Position numbers and translations under genes: made by a program
Shown here: positions 43,269 through 52,079 of the stretch, in pieces
How positions within the stretch are numbered: position 1 is the first letter of the stretch
How the letters are laid out: the number at the start of each line of letters is the position of its first letter
The notes under the pieces: generated by a model
Told to the model about the DNA's origin: nothing
The model's database searches: none
Seen by the model: only the letters and a program-made list of their open reading frames with translations
Assembly: GCF_036346105.1 (NCBI RefSeq)
Contig: NZ_CP107811.1
Location: 1,364,001-1,428,000 of the forward strand
Reading direction: 5' to 3'
From: Streptomyces sp. NBC_00539
GTDB lineage: Bacteria > Actinomycetota > Actinomycetes > Streptomycetales > Streptomycetaceae
Length of the DNA stretch: 64,000 nt

Positions 43269-43303
43269 GCGTCAGGCGTCAGGCGTCAGGCGTCAGGCGT
43301 CAG
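43269..43303. repeat. Five exact tandem 7-bp repeats over the stop codon of the DUF5107 gene
   Basis: GCGTCAG is repeated five times without change from 43269 to 43303. The minus-strand stop (TGA, 43302-43300) lies in the unit transcribed first, and the others follow it in the 3' region. Confidence 0.95.
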
Positions 43304-45270
43304 GGCGTCTTCGGCCGCATGCGGAAGTCGTACGCCGGGGGCAGGGGACGGTCCGTGAGGGTGGACCAGATCTGCTCCAGGGTTTCCTCCCCCTCGCGCA
43401 GGTCCGGCACTTCGAAGCCGTCCTCAAAGGCCCGCCGGGCCGCGCCGAGGTGGCCCTCCGCCGCCAGCAGCCGGGCCGCGAGGAGCCGGAAGCGGCCGTG
43501 TTCGCGCAGGGCCGGCCGCAGCCGGTCCCAGACCGAGCGGGCCGCGGTGAGGCGGCCGGCCGCCAGCAGGGCCTCCAGCGCCTCCCGCCCCAGCGCGGAC
43601 TCCGCGGCGAGCCACGCTTCGCCTCCCCGGCTCTCGTGCGCCAGGTCGTCGAAGGCCTCGGCGTACCGGTCCGCGGCCCGTTCGGTGTCACCGGCCAGCG
43701 CGTCGGCCACCGCCAGGCACCGCAGCAGCGGCCACCGCGAGGGTGCGAGCGCCAGGCCCCGCTCCCAGCTGCGCACGGCCTGGGCCACGTCACCGGCGTG
43801 CCACTGCGCGACGCCCAGGTGGTACTCGGTCAGCGGGTCGGCGGGAGCGGTCTCCAGCATGTCCCGCCAGTGCGGGGCCACCAGGGTGTCCCCCGGCGGA
43901 GCCACCCTGCGCGGCGCGGGGAACACCCCTGTGCGCCACAGCTCCAGCCAGGGCGCCTGGGCCTCCCCCAGCGTCGACTCCGGGAACGGCGTGCCGGGCA
44001 GCTCGAAGCCCCCGCAGAGCACCTCCAGCGCGCCCCACCCGGAGCCCGTCGCCAGCCGCTCCCCCGGCGCCTCGTCGGCCGACCCGCGCCACGCCGCGTA
44101 CGCCGCCTCCACCCGCTCGGCGGGCAGCGCGGAGTCCAGCGCGGCCGCGGCCGCGCCGCGCGCCGCCGCCCAGTCGGGGCCGTGCACGGCGGCCGGGTCC
44201 GCGCACAGCGGGCCGTACGCCTCCAGCCAGGCGAACTCCTCACCCGCCTCCAGGCGTACGTGCTCCAGCTGGGTACGGGCCAGCCCGGCCTGGATCTCGG
44301 CGTAGCCGCCCGTACCGGGCTCGGTCAGCCACTCCTGCCACCGCCGACCGCCGTCGCCCGAGCCCCACGTGAACAGCTTGCGCCCGCGCAGGAGCCCGGT
44401 GGAGGTCTGCACGAGTCCGCGGCCCTCGGCGTCGAGGGAGGCGATCCAGGGCCGGACGCCTTCCGGGACCTCGTAGAAGAAGTCGGCGGGGTGCTCGCTG
44501 CGGGGCGGGTACGTGCGGTCCGCGTCCTCCCACTGCGGGAGCGGGATCCGCCTCAGCGAACGCTCGTACCCGAAGTGCCAGGCCTCGTCGGCCGGGGCCA
44601 GCACACGGCTGCCGGGGGCATCGGGGACGGCGGTGTTCGACCACCAGTAGACGGGGGCGGGCCGTTCGTGCGGGTTGCGGACGCGGACGCCGACGTACAG
44701 GAACTCCGAGTCCTGCGGCAGCCACAGGTCCACCTGGAACGGCAGGTCGCGCAGCCGCTCCCACTCCCACAGCCGGACCATCACGCCGCCGTCGGGCGCG
44801 GGGACGAGCGCGGCGTGCAGCGGGGCACAGGACAGGGTGGTGTGACCGGTGGCGCCGGTGTTCCATTCCACGCCGCCGGAGAACCAGGCGCCGTTGAGGG
44901 CGAAGTTCGCGGGCTGGAACACCGGGTTCCGGTAGAGGAGTTCGCGTCCGGTGGGGAGGTGGACGAGCGAATGGATCCGGCCGCCGAGCCCGGGCAGTAC
45001 GGTGACCCGCAGCTGGGCGTTCTCGATGACGACCGCTTCGAAGTCCCGTTTGCGCCGTTCGCGCCGGTACCCGTCGCGGATCCGGACGGGCAGCAGTGAA
45101 CGCAGCGGTTCGTAGCCGATCTGGCGGGCCATGTCGCGCGGCAGCCCGTGGCGCGCCCGCTCGTCCAGTACGTGTACCTCGGCGGGCGCGCGCAGGGCGG
45201 GCAGTGGGTTCTCGGGGCCGGTCGGGGCGGCGGGGAGGGTGAGGAGAGCACGTCGGACGGTGGTGGCCAT
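43300..45270 (-). CDS. DUF5107-domain protein with C-terminal TPR-like repeats
   Basis: The 656-residue protein has an N-terminal galactose-mutarotase-like beta-sandwich region of the DUF5107 type (ENAQLRVTVLPGLGGRIHSLVHLPTGRELLYRN, EWNTGATGHTTLS, PVYWWSNTAVPD) and a C-terminal part of TPR-like helices (TEYHLGVAQWHAGDVAQAVRSWERGLALAPSRWPLLRCLAVADALAGDTERAADRYAEAF). The family is linked to carbohydrate metabolism. ATG 45270 is chosen for domain start although no ribosome site is present; GTG 45285 is the alternative. It ends a minus-strand run with three peptidases, separated by 115 bp, and may be a separate unit. Confidence 0.82.
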   Translation of the reverse strand: MATTVRRALLTLPAAPTGPENPLPALRAPAEVHVLDERARHGLPRDMARQIGYEPLRSLLPVRIRDGYRRERRKRDFEAVVIENAQLRVTVLPGLGGRIHSLVHLPTGRELLYRNPVFQPANFALNGAWFSGGVEWNTGATGHTTLSCAPLHAALVPAPDGGVMVRLWEWERLRDLPFQVDLWLPQDSEFLYVGVRVRNPHERPAPVYWWSNTAVPDAPGSRVLAPADEAWHFGYERSLRRIPLPQWEDADRTYPPRSEHPADFFYEVPEGVRPWIASLDAEGRGLVQTSTGLLRGRKLFTWGSGDGGRRWQEWLTEPGTGGYAEIQAGLARTQLEHVRLEAGEEFAWLEAYGPLCADPAAVHGPDWAAARGAAAAALDSALPAERVEAAYAAWRGSADEAPGERLATGSGWGALEVLCGGFELPGTPFPESTLGEAQAPWLELWRTGVFPAPRRVAPPGDTLVAPHWRDMLETAPADPLTEYHLGVAQWHAGDVAQAVRSWERGLALAPSRWPLLRCLAVADALAGDTERAADRYAEAFDDLAHESRGGEAWLAAESALGREALEALLAAGRLTAARSVWDRLRPALREHGRFRLLAARLLAAEGHLGAARRAFEDGFEVPDLREGEETLEQIWSTLTDRPLPPAYDFRMRPKTP

Positions 45271-45385
45271 GGAGGAATGGAACACGCCGTACCGGCCGGT
45301 GCACAGGGGTTCTGCGGATCACCACCGGTCAGGATTACGCAAAGCGGTGGCCTTGGGTCCGGTCGCCGCCGTCCGGGCGGGCATG

Positions 45386-47389
45386 TCAGGGCTCAAGTCG
45401 CAGCTTCGGCACGTCCGTCCGTTCGAGGCCGAACACCTGGGCGTAGAGGGAGAGTTCGGCTTCCAGGGCGCGGGTCATGGTGTCCGCGCGCCGGAAGCCG
45501 TGGCCCTCCCCGTCGAAGGCGACGTACGCGTGCGGCACCGAGCGGCCCCGCAGGGCGGCCAGGAAGCGCTCCGCCTGGGCCGGCGGGCAGACCGGGTCGT
45601 CGAGGCCCTGCAGCAGGACGAAGGGGGCGGTGATCCGGTCGGCGCGTGCCACCGGGGAGCGTTCGCGGCAGCGTAGGCCCAGGACCGGGGGCGGCCCGGC
45701 CAGGCCGTCGACGTAGTGGGACTCCAGGTCGTGGGTCTCCTGCGCGAAGCCCGTCAGGTCCAGCACGGGGTAGATGATCGCCGCGCAGGCGTACAGGTCG
45801 GTCGCGGCGAGGGAGGCCGCCGCCGTCCAGCCGCCCGCGCTGGCGCCCCGGATCGCGAGCCGGCCGGGGTCGGCGGTGCCCTCGGCGGCCAGTGCCCGGG
45901 CCACGGCCGCGCAGTCCTCCACGTCGACCACGCCCCACTGCTCGCGCAGCCGCTCGCGGTAGGCGCGGCCGTAGCCGGAGGAGCCGCCGTAGTTCACCTC
46001 GACCACGCCGATGCCCCGCGAGGTGAAGTAGGCGATGTGCAGGTCCAGTACGGGCGGCACGTGGTCGGTGGGGCCGCCGTGGGCCCACACCACGTACGGG
46101 GGCAGCTCGTCGGCGGGCGCCGGGCGTTCGGGGTGGTGCGGCGGGTAGACGTGGGCGTGGACCTCCCGGCCGCCGGGACCGAGGAAGGTCCGGCTCTGCG
46201 GCTCCGGGTAGTACGCGGGGTCCACGGGGTCGGCGGCCCGGGCGCCGATGACCCGGGCGTGACCGGAGGCGGTGTCCAGTTCGACCACCTCGTAGCCGCT
46301 GCGCGGGCTGGCGGCGACCCCGTACACCCGGGTGTCGTGGACGGCGAGGGTGGGCTGCCAGGCCGTCCAGGGCCCGGCCGCGTCGACCAGGTCGCCGGTG
46401 TCGGGGTCGAGCACGCCGAGCACCGAGGAGCCCTGGCCGTGCAGGACGGCGACCAGCCGGTCCGGGAGCGGGACGAGCCAGCCGAGGCCCGGCTTCCACA
46501 GCGGGCCGCCGAACTCCTCCTCGCGCGGACACAGGTTGACGGCTTCCCCGGTCTGCGGGTCGACGCGGTACGGGTTCCACCACCCGCTGCGGTCGCTCAC
46601 CGCGAGGAGGGTCCCGTCGGCGGCCCACTCCGCCTGGGCCACGGCCTCGTCGGGGCCGCCGAGCACGGTGCGCGGCTCCGCCAGGACGTCGGGCCCGGTG
46701 CCGCCGGTCCCCGTGATGGCGGCCACCAGCAGTTCGGTGCCGTCCCAGGGCATCCGCGGGTGGTCCCACACCAGCCGGGCCGCGAACCGCCCGTCGGGGG
46801 AGATCCGGGGTCCGGTCGTGAACCGGTGCCGGTCGTCGGTCAGCTCCCGCACCAGGGACCGGTCGGCGGCGGCCGACCCGTCCAGGGGGACGGCGGCCGT
46901 CAGGCGGCGCACATCGGTGGGCGCGGGTCCCGTGAACTCCTCCAGCACGCACCACACCTCGCCGCCGCGCAGCACCGGATCGGCCCAGCGCAGCCCGCCG
47001 CCGGTCGCGGACACGGGGGTGAGGGGCCGCGGCGGGGGGTTGCCGGGCGCATCCGGCTCGTACGCGTACATCCGCTGGTCGGCGTGGTGGACGAAGACCA
47101 CCAGCGGCCCGCCGGTCGGGCGTTCGGTACCGGCCCAGGGGCGGCCCCCGTACTCGGTGAGCCGGCTGCGGACGTTCCAGGGGGCGTCCAGCACCGACCG
47201 CGCGGAGCCCCCGTCCGCGGGCCTGCGGACCAGGGTGCGGCGGCCGCCTTCGGCGGGCCGGGGTTCGGTCCACCACACCTCGGGGCCGACGGTGCCGACG
47301 TACTCGGGCCGGCCGTCGAGCGAGGCCGCCAGCGCGGCGTCGATGGGCGAGGGCCAGCTCCCGTAGGGCTCGGCCGGGGGTGCCGTCAT
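45386..47389 (-). CDS. S9-family prolyl oligopeptidase-type peptidase
   Basis: The 667-residue serine peptidase has an N-terminal beta-propeller (WTEPRPAEGGRRTLVRRP, PDGRFAARLVWDHPRMPWDGTELL) and a C-terminal alpha/beta-hydrolase domain: PYVVWAHGGPTDH (oxyanion), AIRGASAGGWTAAASLA (GxSxGG nucleophile), FVLLQGLDDPVCPPAQAERFL (Asp) and YVAFDGEGHGFRR (His). It lacks a signal peptide, so it cuts short peptides in the cytoplasm. ATG 47389 lies 13 bp downstream of the M20 gene stop on the same strand. The run M55-M20-S9 points to peptide catabolism. Confidence 0.9.
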   Translation of the reverse strand: MTAPPAEPYGSWPSPIDAALAASLDGRPEYVGTVGPEVWWTEPRPAEGGRRTLVRRPADGGSARSVLDAPWNVRSRLTEYGGRPWAGTERPTGGPLVVFVHHADQRMYAYEPDAPGNPPPRPLTPVSATGGGLRWADPVLRGGEVWCVLEEFTGPAPTDVRRLTAAVPLDGSAAADRSLVRELTDDRHRFTTGPRISPDGRFAARLVWDHPRMPWDGTELLVAAITGTGGTGPDVLAEPRTVLGGPDEAVAQAEWAADGTLLAVSDRSGWWNPYRVDPQTGEAVNLCPREEEFGGPLWKPGLGWLVPLPDRLVAVLHGQGSSVLGVLDPDTGDLVDAAGPWTAWQPTLAVHDTRVYGVAASPRSGYEVVELDTASGHARVIGARAADPVDPAYYPEPQSRTFLGPGGREVHAHVYPPHHPERPAPADELPPYVVWAHGGPTDHVPPVLDLHIAYFTSRGIGVVEVNYGGSSGYGRAYRERLREQWGVVDVEDCAAVARALAAEGTADPGRLAIRGASAGGWTAAASLAATDLYACAAIIYPVLDLTGFAQETHDLESHYVDGLAGPPPVLGLRCRERSPVARADRITAPFVLLQGLDDPVCPPAQAERFLAALRGRSVPHAYVAFDGEGHGFRRADTMTRALEAELSLYAQVFGLERTDVPKLRLEP

Positions 47390-47402
47390 CGCCCGGCCCC
47401 CG

Positions 47403-48776
47403 TCACAGGGTGCGCAGCGCGCGGTCGAGCACCCGGACGCCGAAGTGCAGGGCGTCCACGGGGACCCGCTCGTCCACGCCGTGGAAGAGGGACCAGTAGT
47501 CGTAGCCGGGCGGCAGCTTGAGCGGGGAGAAGCCGTAGCCGGTGATCCCGAGCCGGGAGAACTGCTTGGCGTCGGTGCCGCCCGCCATGCAGAACGGCAC
47601 CACGTGCCCTTCGGGGTCGAAGTGCTCGACGCTCTCGCGCAGGATCCCGTACGTCCGTCCGGTGACGGGCGCTTCGAGGGCCACTTCCCGGTGGTGGAAC
47701 TCCCAGCGCACGTCAGGGCCGGTGAGTTCGTCGAGGGTCTCGATGAACTCCGCCTCGCCGCCGGGCAGGATCCGTCCGTCGACGTAGGCGGTGGCGTGCT
47801 CCGGGATGACGTTCAGCTTGTAACCGGCGGTGAACATGGTCGGGTTGGCGCTGTTGCGGAGCGTGGCCTCGGCCAGGCCGGCGGCCGGGCCGAGCTTGCC
47901 GAGGAGCCCGTCGAGGTCGAAGTCGCGGGCGCGCGGGTCCACGGACAGGCCCTGGAGGGCGGCGAGTTGGGTGAGGCAGGCGGTGACGGTGCCGGTGAGC
48001 CGGACGGGCCATTCGTGGGCGCCGATCCGGGCGACGGCCGCGGCGAGGCGGGTGACGGCGTTGGCCCGGTTGGGCTTGGAGCCGTGGCCGGCGGTGCCGT
48101 GCGCCGTCAGTTTCAGCCAGGCCGTGCCGCGTTCCCCGGCGGCGATCGGGTAGAGGGACCGGCCCGGGCCGGTGTGCAGGGTGAAGGCGCCGGATTCGCT
48201 GATGCCCTCCGTGCAGCCCTCGAACAGGTCCGGGTGGTGGTCGGCGAGGAAGCCCGATCCGTCGACCGCACTGTCCTCCTCGTCGGCGGTGTAGGCGATC
48301 ACGATGTCCCGGCGGGGCTTGGTCCCGGTCCGCGCCCAGGCCCGTACGACGGCCAGCACCATCGCGTCCATGTTCTTCATGTCGACGGCCCCGCGGCCCC
48401 AGACGACGCCGTCGCGGACCTCGCCGGAGAACGGGTCCACGCTCCAGTCGGCGGCCTCGGCGGGGACGACGTCGAGGTGGCCGTGGACGAGCAGGGCGTC
48501 GGCGGACGGGTCGCTGCCCTCGATCCGGGCGACCACGTTGGTCCGCCCCGGGGTGCGTTCCAGCAGTACCGGCTCCAGCCCCGTGGCGGCGAGCCGCTCG
48601 GCGACGTACTCGGCGGCGGGCCGTTCCCGGCAGTCACCGCCGCCGCGGTTGGTGGTGTCGATGCGGATGAGGCCGGAGGTGAACTCGACCGCTTCGTCGA
48701 GCGCCGTCCGGTCCACCGTCCCGCCCGTCGGGCCGTCGCTGGCGTGCAGGGGCTGCGTGGGGTGCATGTCAGCCAT
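47403..48776 (-). CDS. M20/M25/M40-family metallopeptidase (ArgE/DapE type)
   Basis: The 457-residue protein has the metal motif ADALLVHGHLDVVPAE (His-Asp), WGRGAVDMKNMDAMVL (bridging Asp) and IVIAYTADEEDSAVDGSG (Glu/Glu) and the dimerisation segment GTAGHGSKPNRANAVTRL. It hydrolyses amide bonds of dipeptides or acyl amino acids with a binuclear metal centre. ATG 48776 follows GGAGGAG by four to seven bases and overlaps the M55 stop by 8 bp. So it is translated together with the D-aminopeptidase and leads into the S9 peptidase. Confidence 0.92.
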   Translation of the reverse strand: MADMHPTQPLHASDGPTGGTVDRTALDEAVEFTSGLIRIDTTNRGGGDCRERPAAEYVAERLAATGLEPVLLERTPGRTNVVARIEGSDPSADALLVHGHLDVVPAEAADWSVDPFSGEVRDGVVWGRGAVDMKNMDAMVLAVVRAWARTGTKPRRDIVIAYTADEEDSAVDGSGFLADHHPDLFEGCTEGISESGAFTLHTGPGRSLYPIAAGERGTAWLKLTAHGTAGHGSKPNRANAVTRLAAAVARIGAHEWPVRLTGTVTACLTQLAALQGLSVDPRARDFDLDGLLGKLGPAAGLAEATLRNSANPTMFTAGYKLNVIPEHATAYVDGRILPGGEAEFIETLDELTGPDVRWEFHHREVALEAPVTGRTYGILRESVEHFDPEGHVVPFCMAGGTDAKQFSRLGITGYGFSPLKLPPGYDYWSLFHGVDERVPVDALHFGVRVLDRALRTL

Positions 48777-49602
48777 ACTGCTCCTCCACGGCCGCCGAGA
48801 CGACCGTCGTGACCGCCTTGAAGGTACGGATGCCCTCGTACATGGTCTCGCTGGTGTACGCGACCCGGCGCTCGCCCGAACGTGCGACACCGGGGATCAC
48901 CGTGGCGGCGGCCGGCAGGTGCTCGGCGTCGAACTCCACCTCGACGGTGAACGGGCCGTGCGCGTGGGGTTCGTGGCGGACGGCCAGGCGGGTGGCCCGC
49001 TCTGCGGCGGTCCGGATGTCGGCGGCGGTGCGGGCGGGCGTGCGGCAGACCGCCGCGTAGCGCGAGACGTGGTCCTTGACGGCGACGCGCTCCGCGCGGG
49101 GCGCGTAGCCGACGGCGTCGGCACAGGTCAGGTCGTCTCCGGTGACCAGGACGACGGGCACCCCGTACTCGGCGACGACGTGGGCGTTCAGCAGGCCCTC
49201 GCTGGCGCGGACCCCGTTGAGCCAGACGCCGGTGATCGTGTTGGCGAGGTAGGTGTGGGCGAGTACGCCCTCGGTACCGGCTCCGGTGTGGTAGCCGACG
49301 AAGGCGACGGCGTCGACGTCGCCGTGCTGGACCCCTTCGACCATGGAGAGGGACTTGTGGCGGCCGGTGAGCATCTCGGCGCGCTCGTCGAGCTGCTCCA
49401 GCAGCAGGTTGCGCATGGTCCAGTGGGCCTCGTTGACGAGCACCTCGTCGGCGCCGCCGTCGAAGAAGCCGACGACGGCCGCGTTCACGTCGGAGGTGAA
49501 CAGGGAGCGGCAGCGTTCCCACTGCGGGGTCCCGGGCAGGACATCGGCGGGCCAGGTGACGCCGGTGGCGCCTTCCATGTCGGCGGAGATGAGGATCTTC
49601 AT
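48769..49602 (-). CDS. M55-family D-aminopeptidase (DppA-like)
   Basis: The 277-residue protein has the DppA zinc-site pattern: SADMEG with D8 and E10, VNEAH with H60, FVGYHTGAG with H105, E135 further on, and H116 in AHTYLA near the nucleophile position. B. subtilis DppA, the type member, is a self-compartmentalising D-Ala-D-Ala-cleaving aminopeptidase. It may recycle cell-wall dipeptides or process D-peptides. The gene heads the M55-M20-S9 run and overlaps the M20 gene. No dipeptide transporter (dppBCDE) is in the window. ATG 49602 follows a GGGGG-type site. Confidence 0.9.
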   Translation of the reverse strand: MKILISADMEGATGVTWPADVLPGTPQWERCRSLFTSDVNAAVVGFFDGGADEVLVNEAHWTMRNLLLEQLDERAEMLTGRHKSLSMVEGVQHGDVDAVAFVGYHTGAGTEGVLAHTYLANTITGVWLNGVRASEGLLNAHVVAEYGVPVVLVTGDDLTCADAVGYAPRAERVAVKDHVSRYAAVCRTPARTAADIRTAAERATRLAVRHEPHAHGPFTVEVEFDAEHLPAAATVIPGVARSGERRVAYTSETMYEGIRTFKAVTTVVSAAVEEQYG

Positions 49603-49788
49603 CGGGCCCCCGGTGGGTCGGGTCGCGGACGCTCCAGCCTAGGCCGTCTCTTCCGGATCCTGCCTGACCCGCGCCGGGGGCGCTGCGGGCCCGGGGCCAC
49701 GCCCGGGGTCCGGGCGGCCGCACCCGGGACTCGGAATTCCACCCGAACCGGTGAGCCGCCCGGCCGCCCCCGCGGGCAACGGGCTCGC

Positions 49789-50232
49789 TCAGCCTTCGAC
49801 TTCGGACGCCAGGTTGGAGAGCACCGTGTCGTAGATGCGGCCGAGGCCCTTGGGCGCGAAGGTGCGCTCGAAGAAGCCGCCGATGCCTCCGGCGCCGTTC
49901 CACACGGTGGAGACGACGACCCTGGACTTGCCCTCGCCGGCCGGGGTCACGGTCCAGGTGGTGACCATGGAGGAGTTGCGGTCCTTCTCGACGAGCTGAC
50001 CGTCGGTGGGCTCGCTGACCTCCAGCAGGCAGTCCCGTACGCGCTTGCTGGTGGCCTGGAGCTTCCAGTGGACCAGGGTGCCCTCGCCGTCGCCGCCCTC
50101 GCGCACCTCGTACTCGCTGAAGTGCTCGGGCAGCAGCTTGCCCCGGGTCCCGGTGTAGTCCGCCAGCGCGTCGAACACGGTCTCCGCGTCGGCCGCGATG
50201 ATCCGCTCCGTGGTGGCCTCGACCTGCGCCAT
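49789..50232 (-). CDS. SRPBCC-family protein
   Basis: The 147-residue protein fits the START/polyketide-cyclase-like SRPBCC fold: AQVEATTERIIAADAETVFDALADYTGTRGKLLPEHFSEYEVREGGDGEGTLVHWKL, then SSMVTTWTVTPAGEGKSRVVVSTVWNGAGGIGGFFERTF. SRPBCC proteins bind hydrophobic ligands. ATG 50232 follows CTGGAGGAA. The long internal cavity suits a lipid-like ligand, but no activity can be named. It sits between a peptidase run and a secreted aminopeptidase. Confidence 0.85.
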   Translation of the reverse strand: MAQVEATTERIIAADAETVFDALADYTGTRGKLLPEHFSEYEVREGGDGEGTLVHWKLQATSKRVRDCLLEVSEPTDGQLVEKDRNSSMVTTWTVTPAGEGKSRVVVSTVWNGAGGIGGFFERTFAPKGLGRIYDTVLSNLASEVEG

Positions 50233-50435
50233 AGCTGTTCCTCCAGCAGTTGTGTCCGCTCGTCGCGGCAAGCCAACCACCTCGGGGGCGGGCGCCCAAA
50301 TCGGCTCCGTCGGCCCCGGGACGGCCCGTACGGCCCCTGAACGCTCATCACATCGGGCCAATGGGCGGCGCAATCCGGGTTTCGGGGCGCGGTTTCCGGG
50401 ACGATTCCGCCCAGAACCCTCGGCTGGGAGGCCCC

Positions 50436-52055
50436 ATGCTCGACCCCCTGAACACGCGCGGCTCCAAGAAGGAGCGCGGACCGCTCAAGAACCGCGCCGC
50501 CGTCCTGCTGTCGATCGCGACCGTCGCCGCCGCTCTCGCCACACCGGTGACGGCCGCCCCGCTGGCCCCGGCCGGCTCCGGCTCCGGCTCGGGACAGGCG
50601 GCGGCGCCGCTGCGCTGGACCGGCTGCGCGACCACCCGCTACCCCTCGCTGCAATGCGCCTCCCTCAAGGTCCCGCTCGACCACGACAACCCCAAGGGGC
50701 GGCAGATCGCCCTGGCGCTGACCCGGGTCCCGCACACCGCGGCGAAGTCGCAGGGCCCGCTGCTGGTCAACCCGGGCGGCCCGGGCGGCAGCGGCCGGGC
50801 GCTGGCCGGCTTCGTCGCCTCCGCGCTGCCCAAGGACGTGGCCGGCGCGTACGACGTGATCGGGTTCGACCCCCGGGGCGTGGGCAAGAGCGAGCCGGCC
50901 CTGGACTGCGCGAACGGCTACTTCGCCCCCGTGCGGCCGGACTCCGTCCCCACCGACGGGCGCGCCGAGCGGGCCAACCTGGACCGGGTCAGGTCGTTCG
51001 CGGAGTCCTGCCAGACCAAGCACGCGGACGTGCTCCCGTACATCGACACCGTCTCGGCCGCCCGTGACATGGAGTCGCTGCGCACGGCCCTGGGCGCGGC
51101 GAAGCTCAGCTATTTCGGCTACTCGTACGGGACCTACCTGGGCGCGGTGTACGCCAAGCTCCACCCGGACCGGGTGCACCGCCTCGTCCTGGACTCCGTC
51201 GTCGACCCGGGCGGGGTCTGGTACGAGGACAACCTCGCCCAGGACCGGGCCTTCGACGCCCGCCACAAGGCGTTCCTGGCGTGGGTGGCCCGGTACGACG
51301 AGAAGTACCGGCTCGGCGGTGACCCGGCGGAGGTCGAGCGGCGCTGGTACGAGATGCGGGAGGCGCTGCGGCACACGCCGGCGGGCGGGAAGGTCGGCGC
51401 GGCCGAGCTGGAGGACACCTTCATGCCGGGCGGCTACTACAACGGCTACTGGCCCAGCCTGGCCGAGGCGTTCTCCGCGTACGCCGCGGCCGGGGACGAG
51501 AAGCCGCTGGTGGCGGCGTACCAACGGTTCGGCGCGGTCGAGCCCGCGGCGGGCAACGGCTACAGCGTGTACACGGCGGTGCAGTGCCGGGACTCCGCCT
51601 GGCCGAAGGACTGGGACACCTGGCGGGCCGACATGTGGCGCACGCACGCCGAGGCGCCCTTCATGACCTGGAACAACGCTTGGTACAACGCGCCGTGCGC
51701 GTTCTGGAAGACGGAGCCCCTGGCCGCCCCGGACGTGAGGAACACCGACCTTTCGTCGGCGCTGCTCTTCCAGGCGACGGAGGACGCGGCGACGCCGTTC
51801 GGGGGCGCGCTGAGCATGCGGGACAAGCTCAAGGGCGCGGCGCTGGTGGTCGAGGAGGGCGGCGGGAACCACGGGATCGCGCTGAGCGGCAACAAGTGCC
51901 TGGACGAGAAGCTGGCGGCGTACCTGCGGACGGGCAAGGCGTCGGACGCCACGTGCCCGGCCCAGCCGGACCCGCAGCCGGCCGCGGCCACCCGCGCGGT
52001 CCCGCGTTCGGCCGGCGGCGCGGCCCTGCACGGGCTGCTGGGCTTCCGCGGCTGA
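50436..52055 (+). CDS. Secreted tripeptidyl aminopeptidase-type alpha/beta hydrolase (S33, Tap/SlpE-like)
   Basis: The 539-residue protein starts with a signal peptide (KKERGPLKNRAAVLLSIATVAAALATPVTAAP, cleavage near residue 41). The S33-type hydrolase follows: oxyanion region LLVNPGGPGGSG, VIGFDPRGVGKSEP, nucleophile GYSYGTY with S230, catalytic Asp in LLFQATEDAATPF and His in GGGNHGI, with a cap domain between. The TAP-like C-terminal domain identifies it. It removes tripeptides from extracellular peptides, as in S. lividans Tap. ATG 50436 follows GGGAGG. It lies on the other strand from the intracellular peptidase run, complementing it. Confidence 0.9.
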   Translation: MLDPLNTRGSKKERGPLKNRAAVLLSIATVAAALATPVTAAPLAPAGSGSGSGQAAAPLRWTGCATTRYPSLQCASLKVPLDHDNPKGRQIALALTRVPHTAAKSQGPLLVNPGGPGGSGRALAGFVASALPKDVAGAYDVIGFDPRGVGKSEPALDCANGYFAPVRPDSVPTDGRAERANLDRVRSFAESCQTKHADVLPYIDTVSAARDMESLRTALGAAKLSYFGYSYGTYLGAVYAKLHPDRVHRLVLDSVVDPGGVWYEDNLAQDRAFDARHKAFLAWVARYDEKYRLGGDPAEVERRWYEMREALRHTPAGGKVGAAELEDTFMPGGYYNGYWPSLAEAFSAYAAAGDEKPLVAAYQRFGAVEPAAGNGYSVYTAVQCRDSAWPKDWDTWRADMWRTHAEAPFMTWNNAWYNAPCAFWKTEPLAAPDVRNTDLSSALLFQATEDAATPFGGALSMRDKLKGAALVVEEGGGNHGIALSGNKCLDEKLAAYLRTGKASDATCPAQPDPQPAAATRAVPRSAGGAALHGLLGFRG

Positions 52056-52079
52056 CCGTCACCGGGCAGGATCGTGCCC

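Noticed and set aside
43269-43303. Tandem repeats considered as a CRISPR array
   Set aside because: The units are 7-26 bp with no spacers between them and no cas genes are in the window.
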